A DNA stretch of 64,000 nucleotides, from the NCBI GenBank assembly GCA_003278095.1, contig QCHB01000001.1, positions 132,001-196,000 of the forward strand, given 5' to 3'. Shown here one piece after another: positions 25,732 through 34,957 of this stretch; the stretch's first letter is position 1, and every line of letters begins with the position of its first letter. Position numbers and translations under genes: made by a program. The notes under the pieces are model-generated. The model did no database searches. It saw only the letters and a list, made by a program, of their open reading frames with translations, and was not told the DNA's origin. The DNA comes from SAR116 cluster bacterium AG-390-L20 (GTDB taxonomy: Bacteria > Pseudomonadota > Alphaproteobacteria > Puniceispirillales > Marisalimonadaceae).

Positions 25732-27002
25732 GTGTTCATAATAGTATTAGCATAATCTAAAAGTTGGTTATCATTTCCAAATTTTGTGACTAGCTGGCAG
25801 CCAATTGGCAGTTCTTTATCTCCCCTAAATAAAGGTAAGGTAACACAAGGGTTACCATTCAAGGACCATGTAGTATTAAACATCGGTGAGCCTGTATACT
25901 CGAGACCTGCAAGAGCTTCACCAGGAGCGCTTGGGGTGATAATCATGTCAATATCGTTAAAAATTAAATCTGTCTCATGTTTTAAAATACTTAGTTTCTT
26001 AAGGGCAATTTTATAGTGTTTATTGGTTACTTGATATCCATCATTTAATCTTCCGTTTCGCAACTGATCACTTAATTCGTCATAATGATTAAATCTCTCA
26101 AAAGAGATAGATCTTTTAAACTCATAACCACTTATGTCTAAATGTAATTCGTCTGCTTTAGATATTAATGCATCAATATTGAGGTCAATAATATTTAATT
26201 TATCTGTCCTAAGAGTGTCTATAAATGTCTTTAGGTTAGTCTGGGTAGATAAATCTGTTTTATTCCAGTGAGGAGTTTTTACAAAACCAATTTTCAATTT
26301 CTTCAAGTCTACATTTTGTGGTTTTAATATTTTTTCTTCTAATAAAATTGATCTAAAAAGAGATAAATCTTCTACTGACCTTGTCATTAGGCCTAATGTG
26401 TCAATTGAAGGAGAGTTTGGAAGAATTCCAGATTTATCAAAGTCCCCATATGTTGGTTTATAACCAATGACACCACAATAGGCTGCTGGTCTAATAACCG
26501 AACCAGTCGTCTGAGTTCCAAAACAAACCGGTGCCATCATGGAAGCAACAGCCGCTGCTGATCCAGAACTAGAGCCACCTGGAGTAAAGTCTTTATTATG
26601 TGGATTTGTTGTGAGGCCTGGCGCCCTATGTCCTAATTCTGTAGATACCGTTTTGCCCATAAACACACAACCGGCTTGCTTTGATACAGCAACCGATGCA
26701 GCATCTCTTGCTGGAATATTATTTTTGTAAAAAGGTGTACCAAAACCAGTAGGCACATTACTAGCATCTATAATGTCTTTTATTCCAAATGGTATACCAA
26801 GTGCGATGTCGTTATTTTGTTCATCTAATTGTTTTGATTTTTTTAGAGCATTTTCTTCATCTAAATATATCCATGCTTTCACAACATCTTCTTTTTCTTT
26901 GATTCTTTCAAAGCAACTCAATACCCATTCATGTATAGAAAGTTTCTTATTTCTTATAAGTTTAATTGCTTCACTTGCTGTTAATTCGAAAGGTTTTGTC
27001 AT
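25719..27002 (-). CDS. amidase signature family protein, copy 1
   Basis: The 427-residue amidase has the Ser-cisSer-Lys triad: Lys in IPFGIKDIID (about residue 73), cis-Ser in PGGSSSGSAAAVA (about 148) and nucleophile Ser in TQTTGSVIRPAAYCGVIGYKPT (about 171). These enzymes hydrolyse carboxamides to acids and ammonia; GatA, allophanate hydrolase and aryl-amidases belong to the family. The absence of gatB and gatC and the shorter C-terminus argue against GatA. It is divergent from the MmgE/PrpD gene at 27108. Substrate unknown. Confidence 0.9.
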   Translation of the reverse strand: MTKPFELTASEAIKLIRNKKLSIHEWVLSCFERIKEKEDVVKAWIYLDEENALKKSKQLDEQNNDIALGIPFGIKDIIDASNVPTGFGTPFYKNNIPARDAASVAVSKQAGCVFMGKTVSTELGHRAPGLTTNPHNKDFTPGGSSSGSAAAVASMMAPVCFGTQTTGSVIRPAAYCGVIGYKPTYGDFDKSGILPNSPSIDTLGLMTRSVEDLSLFRSILLEEKILKPQNVDLKKLKIGFVKTPHWNKTDLSTQTNLKTFIDTLRTDKLNIIDLNIDALISKADELHLDISGYEFKRSISFERFNHYDELSDQLRNGRLNDGYQVTNKHYKIALKKLSILKHETDLIFNDIDMIITPSAPGEALAGLEYTGSPMFNTTWSLNGNPCVTLPLFRGDKELPIGCQLVTKFGNDNQLLDYANTIMNTYLK

Positions 27003-27107
27003 TTGTTTTTACTAAATAATTTCAAGATTGTATATACTAATGATTATTTTTTGGTTTTGTAAAATTAAATTATAGTTTAATATTTAATATAAATTGAGGA
27101 GAAATAA

Positions 27108-28490
27108 ATGGAAAATATGACTGAAAAATTTGCTGAATTTTGTGAACAGTTAAAATATGAAGATCTTTCTCCAGAAGTTATTAAAAGAACAAAATTACTT
27201 ATCTTGGATACTGTAGGTATTATCATCAGGGCCAGACATGACGCAGAATCAACATCTAGCTTAGTTTCTGCAATTGATAAATTAGAAATGAGCAATGGTA
27301 GCTGCCAAGTATTTTCGGATAAAAAAACATATTCACCAAGCGCTGCAGCACTCTTAAATGGAACTTTAGCGCATTCTCTTGATTTTGATGACACACATGC
27401 TGAAGCCTCTCTTCATTCAAGTGCACCTATTTTATCAGCCGCGCTGGCAGCTGCACAGATGAATAAATCATCTGGCCAAGAATTAATTACAGCATGTGTT
27501 GTTGGTTACGAAGTTCAAATAAGACTAGGTTTGGCTGGAGGATCTTCAGCGCATTATAAAAAAGGATTTCACCCTTCTGCAACATGCGGTATTTTTGGTG
27601 CGGCAGCTGCAGCAGGATATTTGATGCGATTAACTAAGGAGCAGTATATATCTGCATTTGGCATTGCTTTAAGTCAATCTGCAGGGTCTATGCAATTTTT
27701 AACGGACGGTGCGTGGACTAAAAGATCTCACGTTGGGCAGGCTGCTCAAAATGGTTTAAGTTGTGCAATTATGGCTGGTGAAGGTTTTAAAGGTCCTTCA
27801 CAAGCCTTTGAAGGACAATGGGGTTACTTACATTCCTATGCTTCAGGTGGTGATGTCAAAAAAGCAACAAATGGTCTTGGAGAAGAGTTTGAAACTCTAA
27901 ATCTTGGTGTCAAACCTTATCCTTCATGTAGATATAGTCATGCTGCAATAGATGGATTAATAGAGTTAAAAAAAGAATTAAAATTTTCGTCTGATGATTT
28001 AGATGATATTGAAATAGGTCTTTCAGAAACGGCTTTGAATATAATTGGTTATCCATTAACTGACAAGCAACACCCTAAAAGTGTTGTTGATGGACAGTTT
28101 TCTATGCCATTTTGTGCTGCAGTTACAGTTAAAAGTGGCGGATTGCAATGGGATGATTATAAAAATCATCTAAATAATAAAGATACACTCTCATTATGTA
28201 ATAAAATAAAGGTAAGCCCTGACGAGGATGCAGAAAAATGTTGTCCTGAATATATGAGTGCCAAAGTAAAAGTTGTGGTAAAAGGAGAAAAATACGAAAA
28301 ATTCGTAAAAATTCCTAAGGGAGAACCAGAAAACTTTATGGAAGATGTAGAATTTATATCAAAATTTAAGGGATTAACTGAGCCATATCTATCAAAACAA
28401 AGAGTTGATCAATTGACAGATTTAATGCTTAAAATTGATCAAGCTAACAATGTAAATTCAATATTTGAACATAGTCAGATTGATATTTAG
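27108..28490 (+). CDS. MmgE/PrpD family protein, copy 3
   Basis: The 460-residue protein has NGTLAHSLDFDDTHAEASLHSS (about residues 84-105), KKGFHPSATCGIFGAAAAAG, and SHVGQAAQNG, all family landmarks. A GGAG site lies nine bases before the ATG. It is followed after 20 bases by an acyl-CoA dehydrogenase gene, so both are probably cotranscribed. The pairing suggests a dehydratase or decarboxylase step beside an acyl-CoA oxidation, but no specific reaction can be assigned. The three copies in the window are clearly different from each other in sequence. Confidence 0.88.
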   Translation: MENMTEKFAEFCEQLKYEDLSPEVIKRTKLLILDTVGIIIRARHDAESTSSLVSAIDKLEMSNGSCQVFSDKKTYSPSAAALLNGTLAHSLDFDDTHAEASLHSSAPILSAALAAAQMNKSSGQELITACVVGYEVQIRLGLAGGSSAHYKKGFHPSATCGIFGAAAAAGYLMRLTKEQYISAFGIALSQSAGSMQFLTDGAWTKRSHVGQAAQNGLSCAIMAGEGFKGPSQAFEGQWGYLHSYASGGDVKKATNGLGEEFETLNLGVKPYPSCRYSHAAIDGLIELKKELKFSSDDLDDIEIGLSETALNIIGYPLTDKQHPKSVVDGQFSMPFCAAVTVKSGGLQWDDYKNHLNNKDTLSLCNKIKVSPDEDAEKCCPEYMSAKVKVVVKGEKYEKFVKIPKGEPENFMEDVEFISKFKGLTEPYLSKQRVDQLTDLMLKIDQANNVNSIFEHSQIDI

Positions 28491-28510
28491 ATTTATTTAG
28501 GAGTAAGTTT

Positions 28511-29686
28511 ATGAATGATCAAAGAGTTCTTGAAGTCGAACAAAAAAGTCCTGTTTCAGAAGAAGATAATCTTATTATAGATACAGTAAATAAGTTTCTT
28601 GAAAGAGATGTAAAGCCATTTGTTAAGGAGTTTGAATCAGAAGATAAATACCCTCAATTAATTGCTGATAAAATGGCAGATTTAGGTCTTTTCGGAGCAA
28701 CGATATCCCCGGAATACGGAGGCTTGGGTTTATCTGCAGTTACTTATTCCAAAATTGTGGAAAATGTCTCTGCAGTGTGGATGTCTGTATCAGGTATTTT
28801 TAATTCTCATTTAATAATGTGTGCGGCTGTTGAGAGGTTTGGTTCCGAAGAGATGAAACAGTTTTATCTTCCAAAGTTCGCAACCGGTGAAATAAGAGGT
28901 GGTATAGCATTAACTGAACCAGATTGCGGAACTGACCTCCAATCAATTAAAACAAAAGCAGAAAAAGTAGGAGACGACTACATCATAAATGGGACTAAAA
29001 CTTGGATAACAAATTCAGTTCAGGGTTCGATTTTAGCAGTTTTAGTCAAGACTGACACAAATATTAAACCTGCTCACAAGGGAATGAGTTTAATACTTGT
29101 AGAAAAAAAGCACGGATTTGTAGCCAGAAAATTAAAAAAACTTGGATATAGAGGCATAGATACAGGAGAGGTGCAACTTGAAAATGTAAAGGTGCCTAAG
29201 TCTAACCTTATTGGTGAAATAGAAGGCAAAGGTTTACAGCAAATTCTAGCAGGCCTTGAATTAGGTAGAATAAATGTTGCAGCAAGGGGCGTTGGAGTTG
29301 CTAGAGCATCTCTAGACGATTCTATAGAGTATGCTAAAACAAGGAAAACTTTTGGTAAGCCTATAAGTGAACATCAATCAATTCAAATTAAATTAGCTGA
29401 AATGGCAACTAAGCTTGAGGCATCAAGGTTACTTACTGAGCAAGCAGCAAAAGCTTACGATTCAGGAAATAGGTCCGATTTGCAGGCAGGAATGGCTAAA
29501 CTTTTTGCTACTGAAACAGCATTGTTTAACTCTACAGAAGCAATGAGAATTCATGGTGGATTTGGATATTCTCCAGAATATAATATTGAGAGATATTATA
29601 GGGACGCACCTCTATTAGCAATAGGTGAGGGTACTAACGAATTACAAAAACTTATTATTGCCAAGCAATTAGTTTCAGATAATTAA
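28511..29686 (+). CDS. acyl-CoA dehydrogenase
   Basis: The 391-residue flavoenzyme has the standard domain order: N-terminal helices, the FAD/substrate strand segment GGIALTEPDCGTDLQSIKT (about 133-151) and NGTKTWITN, and the C-terminal helical domain with RKTFGKPISEHQSIQIKLAEM. The catalytic base is probably Glu in AIGEGTNELQ near residue 375. It oxidises an acyl-CoA to the 2-enoyl-CoA and passes electrons to ETF. The form resembles short/branched-chain and glutaryl-CoA dehydrogenases. Next to a MmgE/PrpD gene it may process a branched dicarboxylyl- or short-chain CoA. The 3' end overlaps azlD by 4 bases. Confidence 0.92.
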   Translation: MNDQRVLEVEQKSPVSEEDNLIIDTVNKFLERDVKPFVKEFESEDKYPQLIADKMADLGLFGATISPEYGGLGLSAVTYSKIVENVSAVWMSVSGIFNSHLIMCAAVERFGSEEMKQFYLPKFATGEIRGGIALTEPDCGTDLQSIKTKAEKVGDDYIINGTKTWITNSVQGSILAVLVKTDTNIKPAHKGMSLILVEKKHGFVARKLKKLGYRGIDTGEVQLENVKVPKSNLIGEIEGKGLQQILAGLELGRINVAARGVGVARASLDDSIEYAKTRKTFGKPISEHQSIQIKLAEMATKLEASRLLTEQAAKAYDSGNRSDLQAGMAKLFATETALFNSTEAMRIHGGFGYSPEYNIERYYRDAPLLAIGEGTNELQKLIIAKQLVSDN

Positions 29687-30039
29687 AAGTACTGATTATA
29701 AAAAATTGTTGTACTAAAAGCGCCTACTCCAACTAGTAATCCCATAATTGGTTTTTTGGGCAAGCATAAAAATACGATTACCCCAATCACGAATGGTATT
29801 AATCTTTCAAGCATATTAGTTTGAGCTAAGGCGCCAGTAGGGAAGAAAATAACTCTAACCATCAATCCTGTAGTCATCGCAAAGGCAACAGCATTTATCC
29901 ATTTTGCAAAAAGGCCATCTTTATCGATTTTGCTAGATAATGTAAGACCAAGAATTCTCCAAATAAAAATACCTAGCCCTGCGACTAATAACATAAACCA
30001 AGGCATCAACTCTGGGCTAATAAATGAAAGATCATGCAT
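29683..30039 (-). CDS. azlD: AzlD family small membrane subunit of branched-chain amino acid exporter
   Basis: A 118-residue protein with four hydrophobic helices spanning most of its length, including LPKKPIMGLLVGVGAFSTTIFY at the C-terminus. Size, topology and an 8-base overlap with the upstream azlC gene identify it as AzlD, the partner of AzlC in branched-chain amino acid (and analogue) export. Sequence conservation in AzlD is low, so the call leans on the pairing. Confidence 0.85.
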   Translation of the reverse strand: MHDLSFISPELMPWFMLLVAGLGIFIWRILGLTLSSKIDKDGLFAKWINAVAFAMTTGLMVRVIFFPTGALAQTNMLERLIPFVIGVIVFLCLPKKPIMGLLVGVGAFSTTIFYNQYF

Positions 30040-30751
30040 TAGATTTAACTTTTTTTAAAAGATAATTAATTAAAAGTCCCAACGTTCCGCCAACCAAACC
30101 GCCAATAATTATACTCCAATCACCAATATACGGATAGAGAATGGGTCCTATTATGCCTCCGCTTAGAACAGCAACCCTATAATATAATTCTACAGCTCTT
30201 AACATTAAAATTGTTATATATAAGGGCATTATGAAAACAGGAATGGAGACAATGTCAGTCGGCAGAATATCGTATAATTTAAAACCTATAATTGTTGTGA
30301 ATGTATTAATAGTTATTAGAGCCAAACTTAGACCCCTAAAAAAACTTAAAAGTTCTCTCTCTTGAAACTCATTTTTAATTTTTATTAACTCAGCCCAGCC
30401 AGTTGGACTTATGAGGTGTGCCCACAATAATTTTGAAATGAATGGTATTTTGTGACTATGAATATTCATTAAAGTCATACCAGATAAAACTAAAAAGAAC
30501 TGTCTCATATTTGCTAGCAAGACTGTTGTGAAGAGCAAAAATATTGGTGTTCCAGCAGTATATAGTGATACAAATATAACCATTCCTGGCATACTCCATA
30601 GTACAATCAATGAACCAACGGTCAGATAAAGATCAAGACCAGCTTCACCAGCGAAAACTCCAAAGCCAAACATAGCTGCACTCATTCCTATTCCAGGAAA
30701 ACCAAAACCGGTTAAGATACCTTTTTTAAAGGGACTATAATTTTTCTTCAT
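30032..30751 (-). CDS. azlC: AzlC family branched-chain amino acid exporter large subunit
   Basis: A 239-residue polytopic membrane protein. The N-terminal segment FKKGILTGFGFPGIGMSAAMFGFGVFAGEAGLD matches the AzlC pattern (GFrdglPl...ga.pFG...A..aGl). Later blocks around ILLANMRQFFLVLSG also fit the family, which has an ...NaRh... motif here. Its 3' end overlaps azlD; upstream it lies 19 bases from ridA. AzlCD exports branched-chain amino acids or related compounds. Pairing with RidA hints at amino-acid or imine overflow control. Confidence 0.9.
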   Translation of the reverse strand: MKKNYSPFKKGILTGFGFPGIGMSAAMFGFGVFAGEAGLDLYLTVGSLIVLWSMPGMVIFVSLYTAGTPIFLLFTTVLLANMRQFFLVLSGMTLMNIHSHKIPFISKLLWAHLISPTGWAELIKIKNEFQERELLSFFRGLSLALITINTFTTIIGFKLYDILPTDIVSIPVFIMPLYITILMLRAVELYYRVAVLSGGIIGPILYPYIGDWSIIIGGLVGGTLGLLINYLLKKVKSNA

Positions 30752-30770
30752 AAACTTATTTTTTTCTAAA

Positions 30771-31157
30771 TTATTGTTTTGCTATTAGATCTATTTCAAC
30801 CGACGCACCAACAGCAAGACCTGTCACACCAATACATGTTCTTGCAGGAAGTTTATTTTCATCAAAATAAGATTTATAGATTTTATTTACTTTATCAAAA
30901 TCTTGAAAATTTACTAAATAAACCCTTACAAAAGTTACCCTTTCCAAAGATGAACCTGACTGTTTTAAGACGTCCATAAGGTTCTTCATAACTTGATGAG
31001 TTTGTTCTTCTACGTCATTACTAACTAGTACGTTTGGATTATTTGATAATGTTGGCATCTGTCCAGTAACAAAAATAAAGTCGCCTGCCTTTACAGCATG
31101 GCTAAACGGACCTACTCTTTTAGGACCATTTTCAAATACTAAATGTTCTATATCCAA
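30771..31157 (-). CDS. ridA: RidA family enamine/imine deaminase
   Basis: The 128-residue RidA/YjgF protein has KRVGPFSHAVKAGDFIFVTGQMP near the N-terminus and ends with PARTCIGVTGLAVGASVEIDLIA, where the conserved Arg (about residue 106) binds the substrate carboxylate and Glu assists. RidA hydrolyses reactive enamines and imines formed by PLP enzymes. I put the start at TTG 31157, seven bases after GGAG, because the longer frame to 31235 adds 26 unrelated residues, has no ribosome site and would collide with the divergent SDR start. It heads a ridA-azlC-azlD operon. Some RidA-family members instead act in ring-cleavage or lactamase-like roles. Confidence 0.88.
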   Translation of the reverse strand: MDIEHLVFENGPKRVGPFSHAVKAGDFIFVTGQMPTLSNNPNVLVSNDVEEQTHQVMKNLMDVLKQSGSSLERVTFVRVYLVNFQDFDKVNKIYKSYFDENKLPARTCIGVTGLAVGASVEIDLIAKQ

Positions 31158-31234
31158 TCGACTGCTCCTAGTTAGATTATTTGTTGTCAAAAGAGTTATT
31201 TCAAATAAACTTATATTAACAGGGGGACTTTTCA

Positions 31235-31996
31235 ATGAGATTTACAAATAAAACTGTATTTATTACGGGTGCTGCTGGCGGTATAGGTCGTCAAACTGGA
31301 TTAAGTTTTGCCAAAGAAGGTGCCAATGTAGCTGTTTCAGATTTAGATTTTGATATGGCTGAAAGAGTTGCAAATGAAATAAAATCTGCTGGCGGTATTG
31401 CAGAACCATTCAAATTAGACGTAACAAATCAGAATGAAACAATTGAAACAATGAACAATGCCTACGAACATTTTGGAGGCTTAGATGTAGCATTTTGTAA
31501 TGCTGGTATAAGAGAAATTGTTTCTCCTTTAGAGTTATCTATCGAGGAATGGAGAAAGGTTATTGACATTAATGTTACTGGTGTTTTTATTACTGCCCAA
31601 ACATTTGCAAAACATTGTATAAAAGAAAAAATAAAGGGTAACATAGTTATAACATCATCAACTTTAAGTGTAACGGCAGCACCGAATAGATGTGCCTACA
31701 CCTCTTCTAAACATGCTACAGCTGGAATGACTAAACAATTAGCGATCGACATGGCTAAGTATGATATTAGAGTTAATGCAGTGGGGCCAGGTGTTATTCG
31801 GACACCTTTAACAGAAAGATATTTCCAAGATGAAGAAGCTTCTCAAAAAGTAAGAAACTTACACGCTATGAAACGTTGGGGAGAACCCAATGAGATTTCG
31901 AGTGCCGTTTTGTATTTAGCCAGTGAAGAAGCAAGCTTCTGTACAGGCACAAACTTAATTGTAGATGGTGGTTGGACAGCTGGTAAGGATTGGTAG
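31235..31996 (+). CDS. short-chain dehydrogenase/reductase (SDR)
   Basis: The 253-residue classical SDR has the cofactor motif TGAAGGIGRQTG (about residues 11-22), the acidic residue DLDFD after strand 2 that favours NAD(H), NAG in CNAGIRE, the catalytic Ser in TSSTLSV (about 142) and YTSSK (about 155-159). VDGGWTAGKDW is a typical end. A GGGGGA site precedes the ATG. It oxidises or reduces an alcohol/ketone of unknown identity. It is divergent from ridA with a 77-base promoter region between them, and its stop abuts that of the alpha/beta hydrolase gene. Confidence 0.92.
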   Translation: MRFTNKTVFITGAAGGIGRQTGLSFAKEGANVAVSDLDFDMAERVANEIKSAGGIAEPFKLDVTNQNETIETMNNAYEHFGGLDVAFCNAGIREIVSPLELSIEEWRKVIDINVTGVFITAQTFAKHCIKEKIKGNIVITSSTLSVTAAPNRCAYTSSKHATAGMTKQLAIDMAKYDIRVNAVGPGVIRTPLTERYFQDEEASQKVRNLHAMKRWGEPNEISSAVLYLASEEASFCTGTNLIVDGGWTAGKDW

Positions 31997-32836
31997 TTAA
32001 TTTATTTTTTCTAGAACTGGATGCAAGTATTTTAAAAATTCTTCTGGGTTTTCACTCATTGGAAAGTGACCAACATTCTTCATTTTAACCATCTCGATTC
32101 CAATGGTGTCAGCAAGAGACTTTGTTTCTTCTGGAGTTGCAGAATAATCATATTCACCTGTAAGTAAAAATATTGGACATTTTGAATTATCTATTTTTTT
32201 AATTTCTGTTCCAATATTTCCATCAAATTTATAAAAAAATAAATCCCCTTTAAAAATACCAGGTCCACCTTGCATATAATGCCACATAGTCTCAAACTTA
32301 TCATTTTCAGGGCTCGTTGGAGCCATTAAACCATAAGCAATTCCGCCACAGACTTCACCGCCATGTACATCTTGCCTATGAAGCCAACTAATATCGTAAT
32401 AAGGATCTAAATGTCCGGCACTTTGAAGTCCTATTAGGGCTTTAAATTTTTCAGGGAAATTTATAGCTAGATGTAGTATAATTCTACCCCCTATTGAACA
32501 GCCCATAACAACCGGCTTAACTAATTCTAAACCGTCTATAAAGCTCATTATTTGAGAAATATATGACTCAGTTGAAAGTTTATAATGCCCAACTTGTGAA
32601 TTTTCGGGAGGTGACGATTTACCATGCCACGGCATATCAAAAACTATAACACGATATTTTTTTAATATTTTTTTATCGTTTAGAAGAGCTCTGTATTGTC
32701 TTCCATCAGAGCCTGCAGTATGTAGACAAACTAAAGGAACACCCTCACCAGCTTCTTCCCAGTAAATCCTGTGTTTAACTCCGTCAATTTCAAACTTACC
32801 ATAATTACCAGTTATAGGTTCTTTTTCAATTTTCAT
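31997..32836 (-). CDS. alpha/beta hydrolase
   Basis: The 279-residue protein has the alpha/beta hydrolase layout: LVCLHTAGSDGRQYR (oxyanion region, about 34-48), nucleophile elbow VMGCSIGGRI (Ser about 114), a cap region, LLTGEYDYS with the acid Asp (about 226) and the His in NVGHFPMSENP (about 257). Relatives include meta-cleavage product hydrolases, enol-lactone hydrolases and haloperoxidase-like esterases. The start lies within the end of the SCP2-like gene (11-base overlap), with GGAGAG as ribosome site, so the two are coupled. Confidence 0.88.
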   Translation of the reverse strand: MKIEKEPITGNYGKFEIDGVKHRIYWEEAGEGVPLVCLHTAGSDGRQYRALLNDKKILKKYRVIVFDMPWHGKSSPPENSQVGHYKLSTESYISQIMSFIDGLELVKPVVMGCSIGGRIILHLAINFPEKFKALIGLQSAGHLDPYYDISWLHRQDVHGGEVCGGIAYGLMAPTSPENDKFETMWHYMQGGPGIFKGDLFFYKFDGNIGTEIKKIDNSKCPIFLLTGEYDYSATPEETKSLADTIGIEMVKMKNVGHFPMSENPEEFLKYLHPVLEKIN

Positions 32837-33200
32837 TATTACTCTCCGCTGGTCTTAGAGAGGAAAGGAGCAATTTGAAGTATAGTAAGTGTGACATTAA
32901 GGGATGCAGATCTCCTTCAAATTTTAAAACCTTTCTTCTAAGCATTGCGATAATGTCATGTGATCCTGGTTGAGGAGTTGATTGCAAAAATTTCAACCAC
33001 TCATCCTTTGATGCTGTTAATTTAAAAATATAGCTTGGCATTACAAACGGTCCTTCTTCGACATTTGTTACATTGCCTTTTTCAATACTTACTAAATATT
33101 CATCATCAACAGTGCTTATCATGAAACATGTATTAAGGTACTGCGCCATAATTGAAAGTTGGCTTCGTCTTTCATTTTTTTCAATTAATGATTTAAACAT
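32826..33200 (-). CDS. SCP2-like (sterol carrier protein) domain protein
   Basis: A 124-residue protein whose pattern (GPFVMPSYIFKLTASKDEWLKFL, then HDIIAMLRRKVLKFEGDLHPLMSHLLYFKLLLSSLR) fits a stand-alone SCP2 fold: strands forming a lipid-binding sheet, a conserved kfxGDlxxxm element, and a closing helix. Such proteins bind acyl-CoAs or other hydrophobic ligands. I recognise it by pattern, not from a strong motif. It overlaps the downstream alpha/beta hydrolase gene by 11 bases, suggesting it presents a hydrophobic substrate to that enzyme. Confidence 0.6.
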   Translation of the reverse strand: MFKSLIEKNERRSQLSIMAQYLNTCFMISTVDDEYLVSIEKGNVTNVEEGPFVMPSYIFKLTASKDEWLKFLQSTPQPGSHDIIAMLRRKVLKFEGDLHPLMSHLLYFKLLLSSLRPAESNNEN

Positions 33201-33306
33201 ACAAATCTCGAAACATATTTTGTAAAGATTGGCATATTATTAATTTATTACCAATTAGATTTTTTATTTGATATGTTAATAAATAATTATAGGTCTGGAG
33301 GATTAG

Positions 33307-34854
33307 ATGAACGGAGCAGAAAGTTTAGTTGGCACTCTATTAGAAGGAAATGTAGACGTCTGTTTTACTAATCCAGGAACATCTGAAATGCATTTTGTAG
33401 CAGCTTTAGATAAATACGATAAAATGAGAAGCATTTTATGTCTATTTGAGGGTTGTGCTACAGGAGCAGCTGACGGCTACTTCAGGATGAAAAGGTCTTC
33501 GGCATCTACTTTACTACATTTGGGTCCTGGTTTGGCTAATGGCCTTGCAAATCTTCATAATGCAAAAAAGGCAAGTTCAGGAATAGTAAATATTGTTGGG
33601 GAACACGCCCTTGATCATATAAAACTCAATGCTCCATTGACTTCAGATATTGAAGGGATAGCAAGACCTGTTTCTCATTGGGTTAAAACCAGTAAATCAT
33701 CAAAAAATATTGCAGTTGATGGAGCTGAGGCTATTGAAATGGCAAACGTTAATCCAGGACAAATTGCTACTTTGATATTACCTGGTGACACTGCCTGGAA
33801 TGAAGGAAACGCAATTCAATCTGTCAAATTAAAAAATAAATATAGTATCTTTTCCTCAAATTTAATTGATGAAGCTGTAACAGCTCTTCGTGAAGCTAAA
33901 AATCCTTTAATACTTGTAGGCGGTTCAGCGTTAGAAGAAAAAAATCTAATAAAGCTAGCAAAAGTAGCTGATAAAATAGGTTGCCCAATGAAAACAGATT
34001 GGTTTAATGCTCGGTTAGATAAAGGTGCAGGAAGAATAAACTCAGTTAGAATACCTTATGTGGTTGATAAAGCTGTTGAAGTTCTAAAAGACTTTGACAG
34101 CATTATAATTATAGGAGCAAGGCGACCTGTTGCTTTTTTTGCATATCCAAATAAGCCAGGTGTGCTAACACAAGAAAGTACAAAGTTTATTGAATTAGCG
34201 TCACTTTCAGACGACATTACTACTGTTATTAATGAGCTATCAGATAAAGTAGGAATTAGTGATAATAACCCAAGCACAGTATCAGAACTCAAAATTCCTG
34301 ATATTCCAAGTGGTCCCATTAATCCAACTTCGCTTGGTATGGTTTTGGGTGCTCTTATTCCAGAAAATGCAATAGTTGTAGATGAGTCTGTAACTACTGG
34401 AAGAGAATTTTTTTATCAAACAGCTGGTTCTTATCCACATACATGGCTTAATAATTGTGGGGGATCAATTGGTTTTGGAATGCCAGTTGCCATAGGTGCG
34501 GCAGTTGCATGTCCTGACCAAAAAGTTATTTCCTTAGAAGGAGATGGTAGTGCGATGTATACTGTTCAGTCTTTGTGGACAATGGCCAGAGAAAATTTAG
34601 ACATAGTCGTATTAATATTTGCAAACCAAAGTTACAAAATTCTACAAGGTGAGTTAACGAACGTTGGTGTTGATAATCCAGGCAAATCAGCTTTGGAAAT
34701 GTTATCTTTAAAAGATCCATCTTTAGACTGGGTATCAGTATCCAAGGGTATGGGAGTTGATGCAGTTAGAGTAGATAATATAGAAGATTTGGTAAAAAAT
34801 TTTAAGCATGGATTAAAAGACAAAGGCCCATTCTTAATTGAAGTAATGATCTAA
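33307..34854 (+). CDS. thiamine-diphosphate enzyme, acetolactate synthase/benzoylformate decarboxylase-like
   Basis: The 515-residue protein has the three ThDP-enzyme domains. The catalytic Glu is in LCLFEGCATGAADGY (about residue 49); the ThDP-binding motif is GDGSAMYTVQSLWTMA... ending in FANQSY (about 412-440). The central domain (FVGGS-like ILVGGSALEEKN) looks degenerate for FAD binding, which suggests a decarboxylase or a non-canonical acetolactate-synthase-like enzyme over a true IlvB, and there is no ilvN nearby. A GGAGG site lies before the ATG. It appears monocistronic, 103 bases upstream of ppk. Substrate not assignable. Confidence 0.85.
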   Translation: MNGAESLVGTLLEGNVDVCFTNPGTSEMHFVAALDKYDKMRSILCLFEGCATGAADGYFRMKRSSASTLLHLGPGLANGLANLHNAKKASSGIVNIVGEHALDHIKLNAPLTSDIEGIARPVSHWVKTSKSSKNIAVDGAEAIEMANVNPGQIATLILPGDTAWNEGNAIQSVKLKNKYSIFSSNLIDEAVTALREAKNPLILVGGSALEEKNLIKLAKVADKIGCPMKTDWFNARLDKGAGRINSVRIPYVVDKAVEVLKDFDSIIIIGARRPVAFFAYPNKPGVLTQESTKFIELASLSDDITTVINELSDKVGISDNNPSTVSELKIPDIPSGPINPTSLGMVLGALIPENAIVVDESVTTGREFFYQTAGSYPHTWLNNCGGSIGFGMPVAIGAAVACPDQKVISLEGDGSAMYTVQSLWTMARENLDIVVLIFANQSYKILQGELTNVGVDNPGKSALEMLSLKDPSLDWVSVSKGMGVDAVRVDNIEDLVKNFKHGLKDKGPFLIEVMI

Positions 34855-34957
34855 AGAATTTCAGCGTAACAAAATTGTAATAATTTAAGTCTATAAAGAT
34901 TAAGTTTTGAGGGTTCATATAGTAATAATTGATGAATTTAAGGTAGATTATTACTGA

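Noticed and set aside
31158-31235. N-terminal extension of RidA
   Set aside because: The extra 26 residues are not family-like and would overlap the start of the divergent SDR; a TTG with a good ribosome site gives the normal RidA length.
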